Assembly: GCA_946481495.1 (NCBI GenBank)
Contig: CAMLNW010000083.1
Coordinates: forward strand, 1 to 10,674
From: an uncultured Actinomycetes bacterium
GTDB lineage: Bacteria; Actinomycetota; Thermoleophilia; Solirubrobacterales; Thermoleophilaceae
Length of the DNA stretch: 10,674 nucleotides
Direction: 5' to 3'
Shown: in pieces, positions 1-6,006 of the stretch
Layout: each line of letters starts with the position of its first letter
Position numbering within the stretch: position 1 is the stretch's first letter
Translations under genes and position numbers: made by a program
Notes under the pieces: model-generated
Told to the model about the DNA's origin: nothing
Databases searched by the model: none
Seen by the model: the letters and a program-made list of their open reading frames with translations, nothing else

Positions 1-1
1 C

Positions 2-58
2 CTGAGGGGTGACGAGCCCGAAACCGTCGATTTCCTCGCCGAGCTGGCACGCGGGTAG
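2..58 (+). CDS. C-terminal tail of an upstream gene (unidentified)
   Basis: The frame beginning at base 2 reads LRGDEPETVDFLAELARG and stops at TAG 56-58. The residue mix (acidic, helical, Leu/Ala-rich) looks like a genuine protein C-terminus, and the stop falls four bases before the most likely hisS start. This is partial: only 18 codons are present, too few to name a family. In many actinobacteria a metallo-beta-lactamase-fold hydrolase or a stringent-response gene lies upstream of hisS, but nothing here lets me choose. Its main value is that it argues against starting hisS at base 9, which would give a 50-bp overlap. Confidence 0.55.
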   Translation: MRGDEPETVDFLAELARG

Positions 59-62
59 CTCC

Positions 63-1310
63 GTGGCCGGCGGCGGCAAGCTCCAGGCCCCCCGGGGCAC
101 CTTCGACGTGCTGCCCGACGACGCGCAGCGCAGGCGCGAGCTCTACCGCCGCGCCGGCTCGACGCTCGGCCGCTACGGCTACCGGCCGTTTGAGACGCCG
201 GTCTTCGAGGACACCGACCTGTTCGCGCGCGGGGTGGGGGAGTCGACCGACATCGTCCGCAAGGAGATGTTCACCTTCGAGGATCGCGGCGGCCGTTCGC
301 TGACGCTGCGCCCGGAGGGCACCGCGGGTGTCGCGCGCGCCTACGTCGAGCACGGGATGCACAAGCTGCCGCAGCCGGTGAAGCTCTGGTACTGGGGCCC
401 GTTCTTCCGCCACGAGCGCGCCCAGGCCGGCCGCTACCGCCAGTTCGCACAGGTGGGAACGGAGGCGCTCGGTTCCGACGATCCGTCGCTCGACGCCGAG
501 TCGATCCTGCTGCTCGCCGAGCTGCTCGAGGCGGCCGGGGTCCGCGAGACCCGGCTGCGCCTGGCGAGCCTCGGCTCGCTCGACGCGCGCGCGGTCTACC
601 TGGACAAGCTGCGCGGCTACCTGCGCGAGCACGAGGGCGAGCTGTCGGAGGACGTGCGCGGGCGGATCGACGCCAACCCGCTGCGCGCCTTCGACGCCGA
701 CCACGAGGGGACGCGCGCCGTGATGGCGAACGCGCCGCGGCTGCTCGACAACCTCTCGTCCGAGGATGCCGATCACTTTGCCGAGGTGCGCGCGCTGCTC
801 GACGGCGCCGGCGTCTCCTACGACGTCGACCCGACGCTGGTCCGCGGCCTCGACTACTACACGCGCACCGTGTTCGAGTTCGAGAGCTCGAAGCTCGGCG
901 CGCAGAGCGGAGTCGGCGGCGGCGGCCGCTACGACGGCCTCGTCGAGCAGCTCGGCGGGCCGGCGACGCCGGGCGTCGGCTGGGCGGCTGGGATCGAGCG
1001 GATCCTGCTGGCGTCCGAGGGCAACCTCGGCGGTTTCCCGCAGCCGGTGTTCGTCGCGATCGCCGACGGCGGCGACCGGCGCGCCGCGTTCGCGCTCGTG
1101 ACGGCGCTGCGTGAGGCGGGGATCCGCACCGAGCTGGAGCAGGCGGGCCGCTCGTTGAAGGGCCAGTTCAAGCACGCCGATCGGCTCGGCGCGAAGGCCG
1201 TGGCGATCGTTGGCGACGAGATCGAGTGGAAAGACATGGGAACGGGGGAGCAGCGACCGGTGACGAACATCCAGGAGGCGGTACGGATCGCCGTGGGGCT
1301 CGACGCATGA
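63..1310 (+). CDS. hisS: Histidyl-tRNA synthetase (HisRS)
   Basis: A class II aminoacyl-tRNA synthetase that charges tRNA-His with histidine in the cytoplasm. From GTG 63 the product is 415 aa, normal for bacterial HisRS, and opens with the family's usual LQAPRGTFDVLP stretch near residue 7. Visible elements are motif 1 around T45 (TPVFEDTDLF), the LRPEGT ATP/histidine-site segment (R83, E85), motif 2 with RYRQF at 124-128, the histidine-specific LVRGLDYYTRT segment (R261, Y265, Y266), the GGGGRYDGL loop at about 285-293 and motif 3 (GVGWAAGIERILL). A C-terminal anticodon-binding domain ends the protein. A GTG at base 9 would add 18 low-complexity residues and overlap the upstream gene by 50 bp. 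GTG 63, four bases after that gene's stop, is preferred even though its Shine-Dalgarno (GGGTAG) is weak. The stop overlaps the aspS start, so the two synthetases are probably co-transcribed. Confidence 0.96.
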   Translation: MAGGGKLQAPRGTFDVLPDDAQRRRELYRRAGSTLGRYGYRPFETPVFEDTDLFARGVGESTDIVRKEMFTFEDRGGRSLTLRPEGTAGVARAYVEHGMHKLPQPVKLWYWGPFFRHERAQAGRYRQFAQVGTEALGSDDPSLDAESILLLAELLEAAGVRETRLRLASLGSLDARAVYLDKLRGYLREHEGELSEDVRGRIDANPLRAFDADHEGTRAVMANAPRLLDNLSSEDADHFAEVRALLDGAGVSYDVDPTLVRGLDYYTRTVFEFESSKLGAQSGVGGGGRYDGLVEQLGGPATPGVGWAAGIERILLASEGNLGGFPQPVFVAIADGGDRRAAFALVTALREAGIRTELEQAGRSLKGQFKHADRLGAKAVAIVGDEIEWKDMGTGEQRPVTNIQEAVRIAVGLDA

Positions 1311-3082
1311 GCACCGAGACCTTCGAGAACCGCTTTCGCAACGCGTGGTGCGGTTTGGCCCGCGCCGAGCAGGTCGGCCAGGAGCTGCGCGTGGCCGGCT
1401 GGGTCCACCGCCGCCGCGACCACGGCGGCCTGATCTTCATCGACTTGCGCGATCGCGAGGGACTGCTGCAGCTCGTCTTCCACCCGACGACGGCGCCGGA
1501 GGCCCACGAAGCAGCCCACAAGCTGCGCTCCGAGGACGTCATTACGGCCACCGGCAAGCTCGTCGAGCGTGAGGCCGGCACCGTCAACCCGGATCTGCCG
1601 ACCGGCGCGGTCGAGCTCGAGGTCACGTCGTTCGAGCTGCTCGCCGACGCCGAGACGCCGCCCTTCCAGATCGACGAGGACGACAAGGTCGGCGAGGAGC
1701 TGCGGCTGCGCTACCGCTACCTCGACCTGCGCCGCGAGCAGATGGCCGAGGCGATCCGACTGCGCCACCAGGTGACGGCCGCGATCCGCCGTCACCTCGA
1801 CGAGCGCGGCTTCCTCGACATCGAGACGCCGATCCTGACCCGCTCGACGCCGGAGGGCGCGCGCGACCACCTCGTGCCGAGCCGCAACCAACCCGGCTCG
1901 TTCTTTGCGCTGCCGCAGTCGCCGCAGCTGTTCAAGCAGCTGCTGATGATCTCCGGCTTCGAGCGCTACTACCAGGTCGCCCGCTGCTTCCGCGACGAGG
2001 ACACGCGTGCCGATCGCCAGCCGGAGTTCACCCAGCTCGACATCGAGCTGTCGTTCGTCGAGGAGGACGACGTGATCGCGCTCGTCGACGGTCTGATCCC
2101 GGAGCTGTTGAAGATCGGCGGGATCGACGTCGCCACGCCGATCGAGCGGATGCCTTACGACGAGGCGCTGCTGCGCTACGGCAGCGACCGGCCTGACCGC
2201 CGCATCCCGATCGAGATCGCTGATCTCGGCGAGGTCTTCGCCAGCTCGGAGTTCAAGGTGTTCAGCGGCGCGCTCGGCTCGGGCGGCGTCGTCCGTGGGC
2301 TCAGCGCGTCCGGTGAGTTCCCGCGCAGCCGCTTCGACGCGCTGACCGAGCAGGCCCAGCAGCACGGCGCCAAGGGGCTCGTCTGGGGAGTCGTCGAGGA
2401 CGACGGCAGCTGGCGCTCGCCGGTCGCGAAGTTCCTCACCGACGACGAGATCGCCGGCCTGATCGCGGCCACCGGCGCCGCGCCGGGCGACGCGATCCTC
2501 GTCGTTGCTGACGACCCGTCGATCGCCGCGCACGTGCTCGGCGAGCTGCGGCTCGCCGTCGGCGTGCCGGACGAGAGCCGCCACGACCTGCTCTGGATCG
2601 TCGACTTCCCGATGTTCGGCTGGAACGAGGACGAGCGCCGCTGGGACGCGCTGCACCATCCGTTCACCGCGCCGAGCGGCGATCTCGACGGCGATCCCGG
2701 CGAGTGGCGCAGCCGCGCCTACGACCTCGTCTGGAACGGCACCGAGATCGGTGGCGGCTCGATCCGCATCAACACCCCGGCCGTCCAGTCGCGCGTCTTC
2801 GAGGCGCTCGGCCTCGACGCCGACGAGGCGCAGGAGCGCTTCGGCTTCCTGCTCGACGCGCTCACCTACGGCGCGCCGCCGCACGGTGGCATCGCGTTCG
2901 GCATCGACAGGATCGTCGCGTTGCTCGCCGGCCGCGACTCGATCCGCGACACGATCGCCTTTCCGAAGACCGCCAGCGGCGCCGATCCGCTGACCGGGGC
3001 GCCGTCGCCGGTCGACCAGCGCCAGCTCGACGAGCTCGGCTTGCGGCTCAAGCCTGGCGTCATCTCCACGCCGCCCGCCTGA
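1307..3082 (+). CDS. aspS: Aspartyl-tRNA synthetase, bacterial type, probably non-discriminating (AspRS)
   Basis: A class IIb synthetase that attaches aspartate to tRNA-Asp. The product is 591 aa, the usual bacterial length. Domains in order are an N-terminal OB-fold anticodon-binding domain (about 15-125), the catalytic core with motif 1 near 168 (GFLDIETPIL) and motif 2 near 228 (FRDEDTRADRQPEFTQLD), the bacterial GAD insertion at about 285-430, and motif 3 near 527-540 (GGIAFGIDRIVALL). The loop RRRDHGG gives H39 and the segment EAGTVNP gives G91. In studied AspRSs, His and Gly at these places mark non-discriminating enzymes that also make Asp-tRNA-Asn, which GatCAB then amidates. Discriminating E. 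coli AspRS has Leu and Lys there. The chosen ATG (1307) overlaps the hisS TGA as ATGA and has a GGGG Shine-Dalgarno about 8 bases upstream. Longer starts inside hisS add unnatural Arg/Gly-rich sequence and are rejected. Confidence 0.96.
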   Translation: MSTETFENRFRNAWCGLARAEQVGQELRVAGWVHRRRDHGGLIFIDLRDREGLLQLVFHPTTAPEAHEAAHKLRSEDVITATGKLVEREAGTVNPDLPTGAVELEVTSFELLADAETPPFQIDEDDKVGEELRLRYRYLDLRREQMAEAIRLRHQVTAAIRRHLDERGFLDIETPILTRSTPEGARDHLVPSRNQPGSFFALPQSPQLFKQLLMISGFERYYQVARCFRDEDTRADRQPEFTQLDIELSFVEEDDVIALVDGLIPELLKIGGIDVATPIERMPYDEALLRYGSDRPDRRIPIEIADLGEVFASSEFKVFSGALGSGGVVRGLSASGEFPRSRFDALTEQAQQHGAKGLVWGVVEDDGSWRSPVAKFLTDDEIAGLIAATGAAPGDAILVVADDPSIAAHVLGELRLAVGVPDESRHDLLWIVDFPMFGWNEDERRWDALHHPFTAPSGDLDGDPGEWRSRAYDLVWNGTEIGGGSIRINTPAVQSRVFEALGLDADEAQERFGFLLDALTYGAPPHGGIAFGIDRIVALLAGRDSIRDTIAFPKTASGADPLTGAPSPVDQRQLDELGLRLKPGVISTPPA

Positions 3083-3096
3083 GCACGTTCAGCCAA

Positions 3097-3128
3097 TTGC
3101 CACAGGGTTGGCCTGGTGGTGGTAGTGT
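3097..3128 (+). promoter_or_regulatory. Candidate promoter for the rod RNA (-10 TAGTGT)
   Basis: TAGTGT at 3123-3128 fits the actinobacterial -10 consensus TANNNT. With 6-7 bases of spacing, transcription would begin at 3135-3136, exactly where the long closing helix of the structured RNA begins. TTGCCA at 3097-3102 resembles a -35 hexamer, but the 20-base spacer is longer than ideal. The -10 is more credible than the -35. The region overlaps the candidate aspS terminator hairpin. Confidence 0.4.
3100..3119 (+). terminator. Candidate terminator hairpin after aspS
   Basis: Seventeen bases after the aspS stop, CCACAGG (3100-3106) pairs with CCTGgTGG (3112-3119). This gives a 7-bp GC-rich stem with one bulged G and a 5-base loop GTTGG. 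No T-tract follows, so it is not a textbook intrinsic terminator, though actinobacterial terminators often lack one. It could end hisS-aspS transcription and insulate the downstream RNA, or be part of a promoter region. Confidence 0.35.
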
Positions 3129-3135
3129 CGGACTC

Positions 3136-3300
3136 AGCCCTAGCTTGTGCGCCAGCCGGCCCACATGTTGAGCCAACACCAACGGGATGGGTGTCCGGCT
3201 CGGGGCGTGACAGGCGCTCTGCCGCAAGTCGCGTCTCGGAGGACGCCCACGGTGCCAATATCAGGCCCAACCCGGTCGCCGGCAGCGGCAAGCTGGGGTT
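3136..3300 (+). ncRNA. Putative rod-shaped structured RNA, 6S RNA (SsrS)-like
   Basis: The 165 bases fold by hand into a single symmetric rod whose apical loop (3216-3220) is at its exact centre. The closing arm pairs 3136-3148 with 3288-3300 (13 bp, 3 G-U), 3150-3152 with 3285-3287, 3155-3160 with 3278-3283, 3161-3162 with 3274-3275, and 3167-3174 with 3264-3271 (7 of 8). A central bubble of 14 nt (3175-3188) faces 15 nt (3249-3263). The terminal arm pairs 3189-3196 with 3241-3248 (8 bp), 3200-3211 with 3228-3239 (12 bp, 4 G-U), and 3213-3215 with 3221-3223. Length, lack of branching and a central bubble match 6S RNA, which mimics an open promoter and sequesters housekeeping RNA polymerase. 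From memory, E. coli 6S also has TGAGCC where the 5' closing arm meets the bubble, as at 3169-3174 here (TGAGCC). Alternatives are a structured mnmA leader or an unrelated lineage-specific RNA. The pairing is seen; the 6S identity is inferred. Confidence 0.55.
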
Positions 3301-3338
3301 AATTGCGTCAAGCCCGCTCTTGCCTCTCCGGCATCTCG

Positions 3339-3344
3339 TAGAGT
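3339..3344 (+). promoter_or_regulatory. Candidate -10 box for a leaderless mnmA-operon transcript
   Basis: TAGAGT (TANNNT) ends seven bases before ATG 3352, so transcription would start at or next to the A of the start codon. This is the arrangement typical of leaderless actinobacterial mRNAs. No convincing -35 sits at the right distance: TTGCCT at 3320-3325 gives only a 13-base spacer. The alternative is that mnmA is read from an upstream promoter through the structured RNA. Confidence 0.4.
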
Positions 3345-3351
3345 GGGTTCG

Positions 3352-4845
3352 ATGCGTAGTACGGAGCTGTCCCATTCGCTGATCGAGCAGCACCTGAGCC
3401 AGCCCTACGGGCGCGGCGCGCTGGCCGATGCGCCACATACGGGCGCCGCCGGCGGGGCTGCTTGCGGCGATCTCGTCCGGATCTCGGTCCGGGTCGAGGG
3501 CGATCGGGTCGTCGAGACGGGCTTCGAGGCGTCTGGCTGTGCCGCCGTACGGGCTGCGGGCAGCGCGACCGCCGAGCTGGTGGAGGGGATGCCCGCGCTG
3601 ACCGCGGCTCTCGTGTCTCCGGAGGTCGTCGCCAAGGAACTGGGTGGCCTGGCGCCGAGTCACATGCACGCCGCCGAGCTGACCTGCGACGCGCTGCACC
3701 GCGCGCTCGGCTCGGCCGCGCGCGCGGGTGACATCGAGATCGCACCGTCGCGGACGCGCACCCGCACGCTGGTCGCGATGAGCGGCGGGGTCGACAGCGC
3801 GGCCGCCGCCCAGCTCGCACTCGACGCGGGCGACGATGTCGTCGCTGTGACACTCGAGCTGTGGTCGGACCCGGCCGGCGATGGCGAGCAGAGCTGCTGC
3901 TCGCCGCAGGCGGTGCGCGGCGCGCGCGGGCTCGCGCAGCGGATGGGCATCCCGCACTTCACGCTCGACCTGCGCGACCGCTTCCGCGGCGACGTCGTCG
4001 ACGATTTCCTCGCCGGCTACGCCGGCGGCGCCACGCCGAATCCGTGCGTCCGCTGCAACGGTCTCGTCCGCTTCGACTCGATGGTCGAGCTCGCCGACCG
4101 GCTCGGCGCCGCCAAGCTGACGACCGGTCACTACGCGCGGATCGAGCAGGACGACGTCGGACCGGTGATCCGTGCGGCGGTCGATCCGCGCAAGGATCAG
4201 AGCTACGTGCTCGCCCGCGTTACCACCGACACCCTGCGCAAGATCGGCTTCCCGCTCGGTGGCTACGCCAAGCCCGAGGTCCGCGAGCTGGCACGTCGCG
4301 CCGGCTTGCCGGTCGCCGACAAGCCGGAGAGCCAGGACCTCTGCTTCCTCGCCGGTACCGGCCAGCAGGCATTCGTGGAGCGCCACGGCAGCGACGAGAT
4401 GCAGGACGCGGCCGGGGATATCGTCGACAGCGAGGGGCACGTGCTCGGCCACCACGACGGCCACCACCGCTTCACCGTCGGGCAGCGGCGCGGCATCCGG
4501 GTCGCCGCCGATCAGCCGCTCTACGTGCTTGCCAAGGACGCGAATCGGAACCGGATCGTCGTCGGCCCGCGCGAGCAGCTCGCGACGACGACGGTCGCGC
4601 TCGGCGCCGGTCGGCTGCACCGGCCTTCGGATCGGATCGACGCAGTTCGGCTGCGCTATCAGGGGGCCGTGCTCGGCTGCACGGTCGACGCCGAGCTCGA
4701 CCCCGGCGACCACCAGGGCCTGACGATCGAGCTCGAGCGTGAGGTCGCGGCCCCGGCGCCAGGCCAGGTCGCCTGCCTGATGCATGGCGAGCATGTGATC
4801 GGCTGGGCGCTGATCGCCGAGCCAGAGGTTCCCCATGAGCGCTGA
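3352..4845 (+). CDS. mnmA: IscU/NifU-like domain fused to tRNA 2-thiouridylase MnmA
   Basis: The product is 497 aa against about 360-380 for ordinary MnmA. The extra N-terminal ~125 residues resemble an IscU/NifU/SufU Fe-S scaffold: ACGD with C38, and SGCAA with C63. The place where scaffolds have their third ligand Cys reads HMHAAELTC, so that position is Ala107 and a Cys appears later at C112. From about 135 on it is MnmA, which activates U34 of Glu, Gln and Lys tRNAs with ATP and inserts sulphur. The PP-loop SGGVDS lies at 144-149, followed by an SCCS segment, C232 and C235 in PNPCVRCN, TGHYAR, and the second catalytic Cys C331 in SQDLCFL. The CxxC plus distal Cys arrangement is that of thiolases proposed to carry a [4Fe-4S] cluster. 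ATG 3352 is preferred over GTG 3343 because of the -10 box. The gene overlaps the next one by 11 bp. The MnmA part is certain; the scaffold function is inferred. Confidence 0.93.
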   Translation: MRSTELSHSLIEQHLSQPYGRGALADAPHTGAAGGAACGDLVRISVRVEGDRVVETGFEASGCAAVRAAGSATAELVEGMPALTAALVSPEVVAKELGGLAPSHMHAAELTCDALHRALGSAARAGDIEIAPSRTRTRTLVAMSGGVDSAAAAQLALDAGDDVVAVTLELWSDPAGDGEQSCCSPQAVRGARGLAQRMGIPHFTLDLRDRFRGDVVDDFLAGYAGGATPNPCVRCNGLVRFDSMVELADRLGAAKLTTGHYARIEQDDVGPVIRAAVDPRKDQSYVLARVTTDTLRKIGFPLGGYAKPEVRELARRAGLPVADKPESQDLCFLAGTGQQAFVERHGSDEMQDAAGDIVDSEGHVLGHHDGHHRFTVGQRRGIRVAADQPLYVLAKDANRNRIVVGPREQLATTTVALGAGRLHRPSDRIDAVRLRYQGAVLGCTVDAELDPGDHQGLTIELEREVAAPAPGQVACLMHGEHVIGWALIAEPEVPHER

Positions 4846-5245
4846 TACCGGTCGCGATTTCGACCAAGTCGAGATCGAGGCACCGCTCGATCTCGCCTTC
4901 CAGAGCGTTGTCCGACTGGTCGTCGGCGGCATCGCCGAGCAGGCGAACTTCGGCTTCGAGGCGATGGATGATCTCCAGCTGGCGATCGAGCGGCTGCTCG
5001 CCGAGACCGGTAGCGACGGTCGCGTCAAGTTCTCGTTCGAGCTCAGCGACGGGGCGGTTCGCGCGCGGATCGGACCGCTGCGCGAGAGCGGGCTCACCGC
5101 TGCGCTGCAAGAGACCAACGGCGACGCCGGCGCGCTGTCGTTGGCGCGGATCCTGTCGGCGGTCGTAGATTCGTTCGGTGTCGAGCCGTCGACAGACGGC
5201 CAGATCGTGGTGAGGCTGGAGAAGCTGGGAACGCCACGCCCGTGA
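4835..5245 (+). CDS. RsbW-like HATPase-fold protein, probable anti-sigma factor
   Basis: A 136-aa cytoplasmic protein with no signal peptide or membrane segment. Its layout follows the RsbW/SpoIIAB family: beta-alpha start (IEAPLDLAFQSVVRLVVGGIA), a long helix FGFEAMDDLQLAIERLL, beta strands VKFSFEL and VRARIGPL, and a terminal strand QIVVRLEKLG. In active kinases of this family the helix has ExxxN (Mg-ATP binding). Here E52 is present but the Asn place is Ala56, and no DxGxG box is visible, so ATP binding or kinase activity may be lost. The start ATG has a good Shine-Dalgarno AGAGGT (4824-4829) and lies 11 bp inside mnmA. Its stop overlaps the sigma-factor GTG (GTGA). Direct coupling to a SigB/F/G-type sigma gene is the main evidence for an anti-sigma role. 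No RsbV-type antagonist is in the window. Specific partner and signal are unknown. Confidence 0.75.
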   Translation: MSADTGRDFDQVEIEAPLDLAFQSVVRLVVGGIAEQANFGFEAMDDLQLAIERLLAETGSDGRVKFSFELSDGAVRARIGPLRESGLTAALQETNGDAGALSLARILSAVVDSFGVEPSTDGQIVVRLEKLGTPRP

Positions 5246-6006
5246 GCGACTACAGCCAGGCTGGGCGTGCCGCACGACAGCGCGAGGACCGCGAACTGCT
5301 GCGCCGCTACCACGCGGATGGCGACCCCTCGGCGCGAGAGCAGCTGATCGCGCGCCACCTACCGCTGGTCCGCTCGCTGGCACGCCGCTACGCCGGTCGC
5401 GGCGAGCCGCTCGAGGACATCGAGCAGGTCGGGTCGATCGGCCTGATCAAGGCGATCGACCGTTTCGACATCGAGCGTGAGGTATCGCTGGCGACCTATG
5501 CGACGCCGAACATCGTCGGCGAGATCAAGCGCCACTTCCGTGACAAGGGCTGGGCGATTCGCGTGCCGCGCTCGCTGCAGGAGCTCAACGCGAAGATGTC
5601 GGGCGCGATCGACGACCTGACCGCGCGGCTCGGACACTCGCCGAGCGTCGGTGAGATCGCCGAGTCGCTCGGGACGACCAACGAGGAGGTGCTCGAGGCG
5701 CTCGAGGTCGGTTCTGCTTACACGGCGCTGTCGCTCGACGCCGGTCCGGCGGGCAGCGACGACGACAGCGACCCGATGGAGACGATCGGCGGCGAGGACG
5801 CCGAGTTCGACCGCAGCGAGGACCGCGCGACGCTCGGCCCGGCGCTCGCCCAGTTGCCAGCCCGCGAGCGCGAGATCCTGCGCATGCGCTTCGAAGAAGG
5901 ACTGCCGCAGACCCAGATCGCGGAGCGTGTCGGTCTGTCGCAGATGCACGTCTCGCGCCTGATCCGCCGCTCACTGGCGACGATGCGCGCCGAGTTGGAT
6001 GAGTAG
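5242..6006 (+). CDS. RNA polymerase sigma factor, SigB/SigF/SigG subfamily
   Basis: A 254-aa group 3 sigma-70 factor that directs RNA polymerase to an alternative (stress or differentiation) promoter set. Region 2 spans roughly 18-110, with LPLVRSLARRYAGRG, the core-binding EDIEQVGSIGLIKAIDRF segment, and a region 2.4 that includes EIKRHFRDKGWAIRVPR. Region 3 is at about 110-175 (LGHSPSVGEIAESLG) and region 4 at about 200-254 (LPAREREILRMRF then the helix-turn-helix TQIAERVGLSQMHVSRLIRR). An acidic linker (about 170-195, rich in D and E) joins regions 3 and 4. The GTG start overlaps the anti-sigma stop as GTGA, the common translationally coupled anti-sigma/sigma order. The stop lies 8 bp inside the next gene. 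The sequence cannot say whether it is SigB, SigF or a lineage-specific relative, so no symbol is given. Confidence 0.93.
   Translation: MSDYSQAGRAARQREDRELLRRYHADGDPSAREQLIARHLPLVRSLARRYAGRGEPLEDIEQVGSIGLIKAIDRFDIEREVSLATYATPNIVGEIKRHFRDKGWAIRVPRSLQELNAKMSGAIDDLTARLGHSPSVGEIAESLGTTNEEVLEALEVGSAYTALSLDAGPAGSDDDSDPMETIGGEDAEFDRSEDRATLGPALAQLPAREREILRMRFEEGLPQTQIAERVGLSQMHVSRLIRRSLATMRAELDE

Noticed and set aside
929..2884. 651-aa open frame on the minus strand across hisS-aspS
   Set aside because: It lies antisense to two certain synthetase genes and is the mirror of their GC-rich third codon positions. The translation is low-complexity R/A/V/D/L with no family motif.
3083..3351. T-box, SRP RNA, tmRNA or RNase P RNA in the gap
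   Set aside because: No T-box GGTGGTACCGCG-like core, no GGAAGCA SRP loop, no alanyl-acceptor/CCA end, and no RNase P conserved blocks are visible. A rod with a central bubble fits 6S-type RNA better.
3116..3382. 88-aa plus-strand frame in the gap before mnmA
   Set aside because: It has no Shine-Dalgarno and no recognisable protein pattern. It covers the self-complementary RNA region, which better explains the sequence.
2866..5358. 830-aa open frame on the minus strand across mnmA and the rod RNA
   Set aside because: It is antisense to the certain mnmA gene with Arg/Asp/Ala-rich shadow composition. It also crosses the non-coding gap, where its sequence has no family character.
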